A stretch of DNA of 64,000 nucleotides. Origin: Rhizobium sp. SL86. GTDB lineage: Bacteria; Pseudomonadota; Alphaproteobacteria; Rhizobiales; Rhizobiaceae. A model generated the notes under the pieces. It did no database searches. It saw only the letters and a program-made list of their open reading frames with translations, and had not been told where the DNA came from. Location: the NCBI RefSeq assembly GCF_026672545.1, contig NZ_JAPPRJ010000001.1:2295501-2359500 (forward strand). Reading direction: 5' to 3'. The position numbers and the translations under genes were made by a program. Shown piece after piece: positions 9,410 through 17,778 of the stretch (the first letter of the stretch is position 1; the number at the start of each line of letters is the position of its first letter).

Positions 9410-10315
9410 TCAGGATGCCTCGGACCAGAGCATTTCGATGATCTTGCCCTCTCTCACCGGATCGTCCTGGAAGACGGTTTCCGCGCGTGTCAACGCCTCC
9501 TGCCGCAATGCTTGCTGACGGGTGATGATCGCGGCGATCAGCAGGGCCAGCGTATCGCTGGTGCCGAATTCCTCCGGATTTTCATTGACCGTCTGGGTCA
9601 GCACGCTGAGATCATGCTCGTGACCGAGAAGATCGACCAAAAGCTTCGCCTCGTTCTGTTTTGCCGTCATGGCGGATGGCCAGAGATCGCGCAACAGGGA
9701 CAGATGCATCCAGTAGACCTGGCCGCGCTTGCGCAGGTCGTGGAAAGCCTCCGCCTCCTGATTGCTGAGGCAATGCATCAGCGCGAGCTGTGCCTTTTGC
9801 TGCTGTTTCGTCCAGACCTTGCCGAGGCGGCGGGCGGTGCGGTTGCGGCTGTCGCTGAGGTCGAGTTCTTCCAGTGCGGCGATCGCCTCGCCACAGGTTG
9901 CGATGGCGTTGCTGATCTTTTCCGGCAGATCCACCTCATTTTCCGCGATACGGTCCCGCCTGTCCATCAACGTGCGGGAGGCATGCGAAAGCGCGGTGAA
10001 CTCCTCGGCGGAGGTGGCTTGGGTCGCCAGATAATCGACCGTCTCCACCAGAGCGGTGGCATCGCGGACGGCTGAAAGAGAGCGGGCCATGTCGCGGATG
10101 CGGGCGTTCTCTTGCTCTCTGAACTCCTTCGCGTCGGGGGAGACCAGTCGATAAAGCGCCCTCAATCGCTTGAAGCGCTTGCGGGCCGCATGGATTGCCG
10201 CATGCGGTCCATCGGGCTGATCGGACAGCACGGCCATCGCCTTTTCGAGTTGGGAACGCCCGACCGAGATGAATTCGCTGGTGAAGCGCTTAGAGGGACG
10301 GATGCGAAAGGCCAT
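9410..10315 (-). CDS. CHAD domain-containing protein
   Basis: The 301-residue protein is an all-helical CHAD domain (conserved histidine alpha-helical domain), recognised by HAARKRFKRLRALYRLV near 41-57, RDATALVETVDYL near 85-97, and the second half EAFHDLRKRGQVYWMHLSLL followed by LGHEHDLSVL. The conserved His and basic residues line a positively charged surface that binds inorganic polyphosphate in characterised members. Its start codon lies inside the end of the upstream CYTH gene (26-base overlap), so the two are translationally coupled. CYTH and CHAD are often fused or adjacent in bacteria, consistent with joint action on polyphosphate or a related triphosphate. Confidence 0.88.
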   Translation of the reverse strand: MAFRIRPSKRFTSEFISVGRSQLEKAMAVLSDQPDGPHAAIHAARKRFKRLRALYRLVSPDAKEFREQENARIRDMARSLSAVRDATALVETVDYLATQATSAEEFTALSHASRTLMDRRDRIAENEVDLPEKISNAIATCGEAIAALEELDLSDSRNRTARRLGKVWTKQQQKAQLALMHCLSNQEAEAFHDLRKRGQVYWMHLSLLRDLWPSAMTAKQNEAKLLVDLLGHEHDLSVLTQTVNENPEEFGTSDTLALLIAAIITRQQALRQEALTRAETVFQDDPVREGKIIEMLWSEAS

Positions 10316-10787
10316 GCAACAACTCCCTCGGCAGACCTTCCATGGCCATCACCATATTGGAATAACGCCGGTCTCCCGTCACTTCCCGACCGATCCAGAC
10401 CGGAATCGGCGGCTTTTCGTCTTCGCTTGTCAATTCCACTTCGGCGACCACCAGTCCCTGATAACTGCCCCGGAAGACGTCGATCTCCCAGACCAGACCG
10501 TTGCGCGGGACATTGTAACGCACCTTTTCGATGACGGTTCCGATGCTGGCCTTGATGAGTTCCTCGGCATCGCTGACCGGGATCTCGTATTCGTATTCGT
10601 CGCGGGCGAGAAGTTTGCGACCGATCTTGACGGTCAGTTTTGCCGTCTTGCGATCGAACAGGCGCACCCGCACGCTGCGGTCGTCGCCAATGGCCACGTA
10701 ACCCTGGATCAGCTCGGCCGAGGATGTTGCTTCCTTCCGCCAGACATCCGAGCGGACGAGGAATTTCCGTTCGATCTCTTTGGCCAT
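10290..10787 (-). CDS. CYTH domain protein (triphosphate tunnel metalloenzyme)
   Basis: The 165-residue protein begins MAKEIERKFLV, holding the ExExK signature (E4-I-E6-R-K8) of the CYTH superfamily, which includes tripolyphosphatases, thiamine triphosphatases and class IV adenylate cyclases. Further family features are GYVAIGDDRSVRVRLFD, KLTVKIG and EYEIPVSDAEEL, alternating charged strands that form the eight-stranded tunnel. Compact bacterial members next to CHAD proteins are mostly predicted to hydrolyse inorganic tripolyphosphate. The start at 10787 has a good GGAGA site four bases upstream. First gene of a two-gene unit with CHAD; divergent from eda across 162 bases. Confidence 0.88.
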   Translation of the reverse strand: MAKEIERKFLVRSDVWRKEATSSAELIQGYVAIGDDRSVRVRLFDRKTAKLTVKIGRKLLARDEYEYEIPVSDAEELIKASIGTVIEKVRYNVPRNGLVWEIDVFRGSYQGLVVAEVELTSEDEKPPIPVWIGREVTGDRRYSNMVMAMEGLPRELLHGLSHPSL

Positions 10788-10949
10788 GGGCTCTCCTAGC
10801 GTCAACTTTTGTGACAGTACCATATACGCACGACTGTGTTCATCCTTGCAAGCCATGAGCCGCAGCGCCCCCTCGACAGGATGAATGCGGCGCGCTATCT
10901 CAGGCGCAGTTTTCAATCGTTTCAATTCACCACCTGCGGGAGATCGATC

Positions 10950-11588
10950 ATGAACGCGAAGACCCAAAGCCTGCTGTCCATCCTGAAGCTGCAGCCGGTC
11001 GTGCCCGTGCTGATCGTCGAGGATGCCGCCTCGGCCGTGCCGCTGGCACGCGCGCTTGTGGCAGGTGGTCTGAAGGCGATCGAGATCACGCTGCGGACGC
11101 CGGCGGCGCTCGATGCGGTCAAGGCGGTTGCCGCCGAAGTCGAGGGCGCGCATGTGGGGGCCGGCACCATCCTGAATGCCCGCGACTATGAGGCTGCCGT
11201 CAAGGCCGGTTCCACCTTCATCGTCAGCCCGGGTGTCGCGCCCGGCGTGCTGTCGGCTGCCAAGGATTCCGCCGTTCCGCTGCTGCCGGGTGCGGCCACC
11301 GCAAGCGAGGTCATGACGCTGCGCGAGGCCGGTTACGAGGTCCTGAAGTTCTTCCCCGCCGAACAGGCCGGTGGTGCCGCTTATCTGAAGGCGCTCTCCT
11401 CGCCGCTCGCCGGCACCGTCTTCTGCCCGACCGGCGGCATCTCGCTGAAGAACGCCCACGATTACCTGTCGCTGCCGAACGTCGTGTGTGTCGGCGGCTC
11501 TTGGGTGGCGCCGAAGGATCTGGTCGCGGCGGGTGACTGGGCCGGCATCACGAAACTGGCATCGGAAGCTTCGGCCCTGAAGGCCTGA
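10950..11588 (+). CDS. eda: 2-dehydro-3-deoxyphosphogluconate aldolase (KDPG/KHG aldolase)
   Basis: Class I aldolase that splits KDPG into pyruvate and glyceraldehyde-3-phosphate in the Entner-Doudoroff pathway, the main sugar route in rhizobia. The 212-residue length is standard. Catalytic residues are in place: Glu45 and Arg49 in IEITLRT, and Schiff-base Lys133 in VLKFFPAE; the phosphate-binding PTGGIS loop follows, and VGGSWVAP closes the barrel. The ATG at 10950 sits seven bases after GGGAGA. The usual partners edd, zwf and pgl are not adjacent, so this copy may be a stand-alone isozyme. Confidence 0.92.
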   Translation: MNAKTQSLLSILKLQPVVPVLIVEDAASAVPLARALVAGGLKAIEITLRTPAALDAVKAVAAEVEGAHVGAGTILNARDYEAAVKAGSTFIVSPGVAPGVLSAAKDSAVPLLPGAATASEVMTLREAGYEVLKFFPAEQAGGAAYLKALSSPLAGTVFCPTGGISLKNAHDYLSLPNVVCVGGSWVAPKDLVAAGDWAGITKLASEASALKA

Positions 11589-11651
11589 TTGCCTTTGTAA
11601 AACGGCAGACCCTTCCTATCTGTCTCCCTGAGATCAACAGGGAGACAGTTC

Positions 11652-12350
11652 ATGTTCGACGCCAAGAAGCTTCTTGACCAGTTCCTCGGATCGCAGATCC
11701 CCGGCCTGTCCGGATCGGTCAAGGACCGCGCCGGGCAGATGGGTGATCTTGCCCGCAACAATCCCTTGAAGACCAGCGCGCTTGCCGCCGCCATCCTCGG
11801 CACCAAGACCGGGCGCAAGCTCGCCGGCAACGTCGCGACGCTGGGTGGCGTTGCGGCCATCGCCGGCCTTGGTTACCTGGCCTACAAGAACTACCAGTCC
11901 GGTGCCAAACCGCAGGGCGTGCCGCAGGATACCGCGGCACTTGAGCCGCCTGCCGATTCTCCCTTCAATCCGCAGTCTGCCGCCCTCACCAATGATTTTG
12001 CGCTGACCCTGCTGCGCGCGATGATCGCCGCCGCCAAGGCGGATGGCCATATCGATGCCTTCGAGCGGCAGAACATCATGCAGAAGGTGCATGAGGTGGA
12101 TCTCGGCGCCGAAGCGGAAGCCTTTCTTTCGCGCGAGCTTGCCGATCCGATCGATCTCGACGCGCTGGTGGCGGCCGGCCGCACCGAGGAGCAGCGGGTG
12201 GAAATCTATACGGCCTCCCGACTGGCGATCGATCCCGACACGCGGGCCGAACGCGGTTATCTCGATCTGCTCGCCGGTCGGCTGAAACTGCCGGATGCGC
12301 TGGTCGATCACATCGAGGCGACTGTCTCCTCGGCCAAGGTCTCCCTTTGA
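11652..12350 (+). CDS. DUF533 (YebE-like) inner membrane protein
   Basis: A 232-residue protein of the DUF533/YebE family, related to the TerB fold. The N-terminal region MFDAKKLLDQFLGSQIPG with alternating helices is typical; one hydrophobic segment (about 59-78, VATLGGVAAIAGLGYLAYKN) may anchor it in the membrane. The C-terminal TerB-like helical domain (about 115-230) contains LLRAMIAAAKADGHIDAFE, with the acidic KADGHID motif typical of this fold. Function is unknown. The start follows GGGAGACAG. It lies between eda and an acetyltransferase without evident pathway link. Confidence 0.85.
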   Translation: MFDAKKLLDQFLGSQIPGLSGSVKDRAGQMGDLARNNPLKTSALAAAILGTKTGRKLAGNVATLGGVAAIAGLGYLAYKNYQSGAKPQGVPQDTAALEPPADSPFNPQSAALTNDFALTLLRAMIAAAKADGHIDAFERQNIMQKVHEVDLGAEAEAFLSRELADPIDLDALVAAGRTEEQRVEIYTASRLAIDPDTRAERGYLDLLAGRLKLPDALVDHIEATVSSAKVSL

Positions 12351-12441
12351 GGCATTGCGGCCATCAATCCCTGCGACAAGGCGGCGGTTGCCTTTGATGG
12401 CCGCCTCTCGTAATCCTCATGGCCGAACGAGGGGGAATTCG

Positions 12442-13137
12442 ATGCGTGATCTTGCGACTTTCAAGGGCTGCCCGCCACCGGCACCCGTGCGCCTGGAAGG
12501 CCAGTTTGTGATCCTGGAGCCCTACGAGCGGGCGGTGCATATCCAGACGCTGTGGGAGGCTCTCGGTGGGGAAGAAGGGATCAACGACCTGATCCAGTTC
12601 TTCCCGAACCCCATCTACAAAGCCAAGGAAGAGTTTGCCGACTGGCTGGAGGGCATGAACCGCGATGGCCGCCTCATCACGCTCGTCTTCCGGGACAAGG
12701 AGGATGGCGAGGTCGTCGGCATGGCAAGCTACATGCGGCCGGATCCTGCCAACGGTGTCATCGAGGTTGGTTCCGTCGCGCACGGGCCGGCGATGAAGCG
12801 CTCGCCGCTATCGACCGAGGTGCATTACCTGATGGCGCGCCATGTGTTCGAAGACCTCGGCTATCGCCGCTACGAGTGGAAGTGCCACAACGAAAACGAA
12901 CCGAGCAAGGCAAGTGCTGCGCGTTACGGTTTCACCTTCGAAGGCGTGTTCCGCCAGCACATGGTCTCCAAGGGCGCCAATCGGGACACTGCCTGGTTTT
13001 CAATGATCGACAGCGAATGGCCACTGTTGTCCAAGGCCTTCGAAGCCTGGCTCGCACCAGAAAATTTCGACGACCACGGCCACCAGAAACGCCGGCTGGA
13101 GGATATTCGCGCAGAACTGAAGGACGCCTCGGCATGA
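12442..13137 (+). CDS. GNAT family N-acetyltransferase (RimL-like)
   Basis: The 231-residue protein is a RimJ/RimL-type acetyltransferase of about the usual size. It carries RLEGQFVILEPYE at the N-terminus, a central VVGMASYMRPDPANGVIEVGSV strand pair, and the helix HYLMARHVFEDLGYRRYEWKCHNENEPSKASAARYGFTFEG, the standard C-terminal acetyl-CoA-binding half in which N-E-x-S and A-R-x-G-F are conserved. These enzymes acetylate protein N-termini or small molecules; the substrate cannot be told. The start at 12442 follows GGGGGAAT. A small membrane protein gene overlaps its stop. Confidence 0.85.
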   Translation: MRDLATFKGCPPPAPVRLEGQFVILEPYERAVHIQTLWEALGGEEGINDLIQFFPNPIYKAKEEFADWLEGMNRDGRLITLVFRDKEDGEVVGMASYMRPDPANGVIEVGSVAHGPAMKRSPLSTEVHYLMARHVFEDLGYRRYEWKCHNENEPSKASAARYGFTFEGVFRQHMVSKGANRDTAWFSMIDSEWPLLSKAFEAWLAPENFDDHGHQKRRLEDIRAELKDASA

Positions 13138-13340
13138 CGAACAGCTCGGGCCGCTCGGCCGCCATCGCCGCGGCCCTCATCATGGGCGGCTTCATGCTGC
13201 TGTTCTTCGTGATGCCGAGCATCATGATCTGGCTCGGCAATATTTCACCCTGGATTGCCGGCGTGTTCGGCCTGGCCGCGGTGCTATCTTTCTTCCTGAT
13301 TTTCTGGCTGAGAGCCCGTCACCAGCGCCGCAAAGGCTGA
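13134..13340 (+). CDS. Small two-helix membrane protein, unknown function
   Basis: A 68-residue ORF starts in an ATGA overlap with the acetyltransferase stop, which is good evidence for translational coupling and for its being real. It has two hydrophobic helices (about 10-34 and 38-58), a short polar N-terminus and a basic tail (RARHQRRKG), so the C-terminus is likely cytoplasmic. I recognise no family. It is convergent with the NicO-family gene, only two bases between stops. Confidence 0.65.
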   Translation: MTNSSGRSAAIAAALIMGGFMLLFFVMPSIMIWLGNISPWIAGVFGLAAVLSFFLIFWLRARHQRRKG

Positions 13341-13342
13341 GG

Positions 13343-14392
13343 TTACCAGAGCGTCTGCAGGTTGCCGCTTTGCAAAGAGGCGCCGAGCAGGGCAAGTCCG
13401 ACCAGCAGGATGAACAGGGCGCCCAGCAGTTCGATCGCCGTCGTCAGCCGCGAGGCGAGCTTCGAGCGGGGACCGGCAAGCCGGACAGCCACATCCTTTG
13501 CCGTGACGGCCAGGATGGCGAGGATCGAGACGGTGATGGCCGTGCCAAGCGACATGGCGAGCACCGACAATCCGCCGGCCAGATAAAGCCCGTTGAGGAT
13601 GGAAAAACTCATCACGAGGATCGCGCCGGAGCAGGGGCGCAGACCGACCGCGATGATTGCCGACCAGGCTTCCCGGACGCTGAAATCCTTCGATTTGAGC
13701 GAGGAGGGATCCGGAATGTGAAGCTCGCCGCAATCGGCGCAGTAGCTGCCGGGCGCCAGATCATTGTGGTTGTGGTCCACCTCGATCGCCTGAAAACGCA
13801 GGCCGGTCGGCCCCGCTCCGGGCGCTGCATCGGCAAAGACCGGCAGCGAGGAGAAGCGCGGCCGGATCTCGTAAAGTTTCCGGGCGAGCAGCCAGGCGCC
13901 GAACAGCGCGACCAAGCCGAAACTGGCGATCTCCATCGCCCAGGTGGCCTTTGTCATGGTGATGCCAGAGCCGCGCAGGATGTAGAAGGCGGCTGCCACC
14001 AGCAGGATGGCGGCGGCCCCCTGGACCAGCGCCGAAAGCAGCGAGATCAGGATGCCGCGTTTCAGTGCCGTCTCGTTGGCAATCATGTAGGACGAGATGA
14101 CCGCCTTGCCGTGGCCGGGGCCGGCGGCGTGGAACACGCCGTAAGCAAAGGAGAGCCAGACCAGCGTGTTCAGGGCGGACGGATCTTCCCGCATGGCGCG
14201 CAGCGCGCCCGTCAGCGCCCGGTAGAAGGACTGCTGGTAGGTATTGATCCAGCCGAGGAAGGGGCCGAGGATGCCGGTCGTGTCGAAGGACGGTTCGGCG
14301 GCACCCACGCCGAGCGGAGACTGGGCATGCGCGACGGCGACCGTCGCAAGTGTCACCAGAAGGCCGAGGGACAGTGTGCGGCGGTTCAGCAT
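13343..14392 (-). CDS. NicO/RcnA-family nickel-cobalt transporter
   Basis: A 349-residue polytopic membrane protein of the NicO family. The diagnostic motif HAAGPGHGKAVISSY (about 89-103) and the second LRPCSGAILVMSFSI element (about 252-266) form the metal path in this family. About six to seven membrane segments are visible, with an N-terminal signal-like helix. A cytoplasmic loop near 205-235 carries DHNHND and CADCGELH, a His/Cys cluster that could bind a transition metal. It overlaps by seven bases the upstream DUF1007 gene, a pairing common in alphaproteobacteria. Whether it exports or imports, and whether the ion is Ni, Co or Zn, is not shown by sequence. Confidence 0.87.
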   Translation of the reverse strand: MLNRRTLSLGLLVTLATVAVAHAQSPLGVGAAEPSFDTTGILGPFLGWINTYQQSFYRALTGALRAMREDPSALNTLVWLSFAYGVFHAAGPGHGKAVISSYMIANETALKRGILISLLSALVQGAAAILLVAAAFYILRGSGITMTKATWAMEIASFGLVALFGAWLLARKLYEIRPRFSSLPVFADAAPGAGPTGLRFQAIEVDHNHNDLAPGSYCADCGELHIPDPSSLKSKDFSVREAWSAIIAVGLRPCSGAILVMSFSILNGLYLAGGLSVLAMSLGTAITVSILAILAVTAKDVAVRLAGPRSKLASRLTTAIELLGALFILLVGLALLGASLQSGNLQTLW

Positions 14393-15027
14393 GTCACCTC
14401 AAGGCGTGTCGCAAACAGCTTTGTCATGTCCGTGCCCGTCGGATCATTAAAAAAGGCGTCGGTCAGCGTGTTCTTGTTCTGCGAGATGACCTCGTCCGGA
14501 TCAGGCCGCACCACCTGGTGCCTGCAGGCGGCGATGCTGTTGCCTTCCGGCACGAGATCCGCATCGCTCGGGAAATCGATCGCCGTATAAAGCGACGGAT
14601 CATAGATGCCGAAGGTCAGCTTGCCCTTCAGGTGCAGCGGCTTTTGCGGCTTCACCGCAAAGAAGGCGAGGATCTGCTGGTTCTGGTAGCTGACATGGAT
14701 CACGTCCGGCTTGGCGATCGGGACCGTCTTGCCGTCCGCCGTGATCGTCGTGAAATAGTGGAAATCCGCAAGCGAGGTGCGCATCGTCTCGCCGAGTTCG
14801 GCCAGTTCATGCTCGTCGAGCTTCAGATCGGTGTTCTTGTCGAAATCCAGAAGCACGCTGGAGGAAAACATCTCGTCGAAGCGCCAGACGTTGCGCAGTT
14901 CCGTCACGTTGCCCTTGTCGTCGGACAGCACTTCCAGCCGTGCATCGACGAAAATGTGCGGGTGGGCCAGCGCCGGTAGCGGCGCAAGGCCCAGAAGGGC
15001 TGCAAGCAGCCATGATTTCATGCGCAT
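14386..15027 (-). CDS. DUF1007 family periplasmic protein
   Basis: The 213-residue protein has a signal peptide (MRMKSWLLAALLGLAPLPALA) and the mature N-terminus HPHIFVDARLEV, where the exposed His-x-His start is the hallmark of DUF1007 and a likely metal ligand once the signal is removed. It also shows a DKNTDLKLDEHELAELG calcium-loop-like acidic segment. It belongs with the downstream NicO transporter gene (seven-base overlap) and is probably its periplasmic metal-binding accessory. The ATG at 15027 is supported by AGGA seven bases upstream. Precise role unproven. Confidence 0.85.
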   Translation of the reverse strand: MRMKSWLLAALLGLAPLPALAHPHIFVDARLEVLSDDKGNVTELRNVWRFDEMFSSSVLLDFDKNTDLKLDEHELAELGETMRTSLADFHYFTTITADGKTVPIAKPDVIHVSYQNQQILAFFAVKPQKPLHLKGKLTFGIYDPSLYTAIDFPSDADLVPEGNSIAACRHQVVRPDPDEVISQNKNTLTDAFFNDPTGTDMTKLFATRLEVTC

Positions 15028-15103
15028 CGGCGAATCCTGACCCCGTTCTTGCCCCGGTCTCTCCCGAAAATGGGACGGAAATTCGACCTCGGTCAATCTC
15101 TGC

Positions 15104-16012
15104 TTATTCCGGTTGCTGCGGCGTGCGGCGAAACCAGTTCGACAGGAAGTCGACGAAGACGCGCACCTTGGCCGGAAGATAACGCCGGTGCGGGTAGACC
15201 GCATAGATGCCGCGGTCCTTGATGATGTAGTCGTCGAACAGGGTCACCAGTTCGCCGGAGCGGATGAAGGGAAGCGCCAGGAAATCCGGCACCATGGCGA
15301 CGCCGAGGCCTGCGCGCGAGGCCTTCAGCGTTGCCTGCGGCGTGTTGACCTCAATGGGGCCTGCGACCGGCACGCTGATCTGCCCGCCGCCTGCCGGGTC
15401 CTGAAAACGCATGTTGTTGTGCGAACGTAGGTTGGTGTCGATGATGACGGGTTTGCCGGCGAGATCCTGCGGATGGGAAAGGGGCGCATAGCGCGCCACA
15501 TAATCCGGTGTGGCGCAGGCATAGACCCGGAAATCGCAGAGCTTGCGCGCAATCATGCCCGAATCCTCCAGCTTGGTGATTCGGATCGCGAGATCGAAGC
15601 TTTCCTCGATCAGATCGACGAACCGGTCCTCCGCCACGATGTCGAGCGAGACGTCCGGATGTGCCTTGGCAAAATCGATCAGCGACTGTCCGACATCGGC
15701 ATCGATGAAGGTGCGTGGCACGGAGACCCGGAGCCTTCCCTTGAGGTCGGCATTGTTCTCGCGCACGAGGTCGGCGAGGTTGTCGATCTCCTTCAGGATA
15801 TCGGAGGCGGTGCGGAAATAGGTATGTCCGGCTTCCGTCAGGGAAAACTGCCGTGTCGTGCGGTTCAGAAGCAGGGCGCCGAGATCATCCTCCAGCTCCC
15901 GCACATATTTGGACAGAAGCGCCTTGGAGCGTCCCGTGCGCCGTGCTGCGGCGGAAAACCCTTCCGCTTCCACCACGTCTATGAAGGCTCGCATGCGCGT
16001 TAGAGTATCCAC
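15104..16012 (-). CDS. LysR-family transcriptional regulator
   Basis: A LysR regulator of about 302 aa. The winged helix-turn-helix lies at the N-terminus (RMRAFIDVVEAEGFSAAARR, then GRSKALLSKYVRELEDDLG), followed by the linker helix and an effector-binding domain of the CrgA/aminoethyl-like subgroup (RLRVSVPRTFIDADVGQSL). The start is probably the GTG at 16012 (VDTLTRMRAF), the usual N-terminus in this group; an ATG six codons in is possible. It is divergent from the ornithine decarboxylase gene, but the 540-base gap is mostly that gene's leader, so control of it is only a possibility. Effector unknown. Confidence 0.9.
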   Translation of the reverse strand: MDTLTRMRAFIDVVEAEGFSAAARRTGRSKALLSKYVRELEDDLGALLLNRTTRQFSLTEAGHTYFRTASDILKEIDNLADLVRENNADLKGRLRVSVPRTFIDADVGQSLIDFAKAHPDVSLDIVAEDRFVDLIEESFDLAIRITKLEDSGMIARKLCDFRVYACATPDYVARYAPLSHPQDLAGKPVIIDTNLRSHNNMRFQDPAGGGQISVPVAGPIEVNTPQATLKASRAGLGVAMVPDFLALPFIRSGELVTLFDDYIIKDRGIYAVYPHRRYLPAKVRVFVDFLSNWFRRTPQQPE

Positions 16013-16101
16013 CCGAAAGCCCCTTTTCTGGTTGCTGTCCCTAGGTGGAGGCTTGCCGGCGGATGCGCAATCCAAAATTTGCGGTTCGTCCAAAAAAACG
16101 C

Positions 16102-16130
16102 TTGATTATGACGAGCGGAAATCTTATCTC
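16102..16130 (+). promoter_or_regulatory. Predicted sigma-70 type promoter of the decarboxylase leader
   Basis: TTGATT (16102-16107), 17-base spacer and TATCTC (16125-16130) fit a housekeeping promoter. It would start transcription near 16137, giving a leader of about 415 bases. Confidence 0.5.
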
Positions 16131-16136
16131 CCGGCT

Positions 16137-16552
16137 TGCCCAAAGTCGCACGTGCCTGTGGGTGTCCGCCGACCCTCGAATTGGGATTTATCCCTAAGGT
16201 GAGGTCATCGGTAAGGTACCTGGAATTAACCCCTCCAGTCGCTATTCCGGCCAACCGGGAAATGCGAGGACATCTTGAAGCAACGACGGTGCGGGCCTTT
16301 CTGGTCTCTGCAGGCTTTCCATCAGCCTGCAATACTGAAGAGGCACACCATCATTGCCGGAAGTGCGGTTGGGTAAATCCCTCCAATCCATGGCAGACAA
16401 AGCCGGATCAATGCTCTTGGCAGGGCGTTGACCCAAACCCTGCGCATCAGGCGCGTTCGAAGCTCCGGGATTTCCACCGGCCGGGCCTCGTTCACCTGTC
16501 TGCGCGTCTTTGTCCTTCGGCTCGCCGGAGAAGCTTAATAGGGATTGGACCA
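16137..16552 (+). ncRNA. Long 5' leader, probable speF RNA motif
   Basis: About 415 bases lie between a predicted promoter and the ornithine decarboxylase start, with no convincing ORF. Corbino and colleagues described a conserved structured RNA, the speF motif, upstream of ornithine decarboxylase genes in alphaproteobacteria; position, length and host group match. Structure is visible locally, for example the perfect TGCAGGC / GCCTGCA hairpin at 16309-16331, and several further GC-rich complementary tracts near 16440-16535. I matched it by context, not by a covariance model. The leader probably mediates polyamine or amino-acid feedback, but its ligand is not established to my knowledge. Confidence 0.6.
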
Positions 16553-17689
16553 ATGACGACGACCGCTCGCATCCTCGACTTTCTCCGCACCGAACGCCCG
16601 GAAGGCCCTTGCCTCGTCGTGGACCTCGACGTCGTGCGCGACAACTTCCGCGCCTTCCGCCACGCGCTGCCGGACAGCTCGATCTATTATGCCGTCAAGG
16701 CAAACCCGGAGCCGGCTATTCTGAAGCTGCTCGCCTCGCTTGGCTCGAGCTTCGATTGCGCATCTGTGGCTGAAATCCAGATGGCGCTTGCCGCCGGTGC
16801 CACCGCTGACCGCATCTCCTTCGGCAACACGATCAAGAAGGAGCGCGATGTTGCGCGTGCCTTCGAACTCGGCGTTCGCCTGTTTGCCGTCGACAGCCAC
16901 GAGGAAGTCGAAAAGGTTGCCCGTGCAGCCCCCGGCGCCCGTGTGTTCTGCCGCGTTCTGACCGATGGCGAAGGCGCCGAATGGCCGCTGTCGCGCAAGT
17001 TCGGCTGCGTGCCGCAGATGGCCGTCGACGTTCTGGTCTATGCGCATCAGCTGGGCCTGGAATCCTACGGCGTTTCGTTCCACGTCGGTTCGCAGATGAC
17101 CAAGGTCGATGCCTGGGATTCGGCTCTTGCCGATGCCAAGCGCGTCTTCGCACAGCTCGCCAAGCAGGGCATCTTCCTGCAGATGGTGAATATGGGCGGC
17201 GGCTTCCCGACCAAGTACCTGCGCGACATTCCGTCGGCCGAAGAATATGGCCAGGCCATCTTCGCGGCACTGCGCAAGCATTTCGGCAACAACCTGCCGA
17301 AGACGATCATCGAGCCGGGTCGCGGCATGGTCGGCAATGCGGGCGTCATCAAGGCGGAAGTCGTTCTGGTGTCGAAGAAGTCTGACAATGACGAACATCG
17401 CTGGGTCTTCCTCGACATCGGCAAGTTCGGCGGTCTGGCCGAAACCATGGACGAAGCCATCCGTTACCCGATCCGCACGACGCGCGACGGCGATGCGATG
17501 CAGCCTTGCGTGATCGCCGGCCCGACCTGCGATTCGGCCGACGTGCTGTACGAGAAGAACATGTATCCGCTGCCGATCACGCTGACGGTGGGCGACGAGG
17601 TTCTGATCGAAGGCACCGGCGCCTACACGACGACCTATTCGGCCGTCGCCTTCAACGGCTTCGACCCGCTGAAGGCCTACGTCATCTGA
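16553..17689 (+). CDS. odc: Ornithine decarboxylase, type III PLP fold
   Basis: PLP-dependent decarboxylase forming putrescine from ornithine, feeding spermidine/homospermidine synthesis in the cytosol. The 378-residue length matches the short bacterial, eukaryote-like alanine-racemase-fold group. Visible are the Schiff-base Lys49 in YYAVKANPEP, His177 in HVGSQ, the phosphate-binding glycines in MGGGFP, EPGRGMVG near 254-261, and the active-site Cys326-Asp327 in GPTCDSAD. Some close relatives also accept lysine, so dual ornithine/lysine activity is possible. The ATG at 16553 follows AGGGATTGGACCA. Its expression is likely controlled through the long leader. A stem-loop and then an acetyltransferase gene follow in the same direction. 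Confidence 0.9.
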   Translation: MTTTARILDFLRTERPEGPCLVVDLDVVRDNFRAFRHALPDSSIYYAVKANPEPAILKLLASLGSSFDCASVAEIQMALAAGATADRISFGNTIKKERDVARAFELGVRLFAVDSHEEVEKVARAAPGARVFCRVLTDGEGAEWPLSRKFGCVPQMAVDVLVYAHQLGLESYGVSFHVGSQMTKVDAWDSALADAKRVFAQLAKQGIFLQMVNMGGGFPTKYLRDIPSAEEYGQAIFAALRKHFGNNLPKTIIEPGRGMVGNAGVIKAEVVLVSKKSDNDEHRWVFLDIGKFGGLAETMDEAIRYPIRTTRDGDAMQPCVIAGPTCDSADVLYEKNMYPLPITLTVGDEVLIEGTGAYTTTYSAVAFNGFDPLKAYVI

Positions 17690-17698
17690 CGATCCGTC

Positions 17699-17722
17699 GG
17701 CTCCGGTTCTAAGACCGGAGCC
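17699..17722 (+). terminator. Stem-loop after ornithine decarboxylase
   Basis: A perfect GGCTCCGGT / ACCGGAGCC hairpin lies ten bases beyond the stop; a T6 tract appears about ten bases later. It may be a terminator or only partly limit read-through into the acetyltransferase gene. Confidence 0.5.
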
Positions 17723-17778
17723 GCACTTCACCCTTTTTTCTCGTGCCGCTTGAACGGTTTTGAGCTTCGGAGGCCAAG

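Noticed and set aside
16136-16552. In-frame N-terminal extension of ornithine decarboxylase
   Set aside because: The frame is open for 139 codons from a TTG, but the product shows no family similarity, and the ATG at 16553 has the right length, ribosome site and residue numbering. The sequence is better explained as leader RNA.
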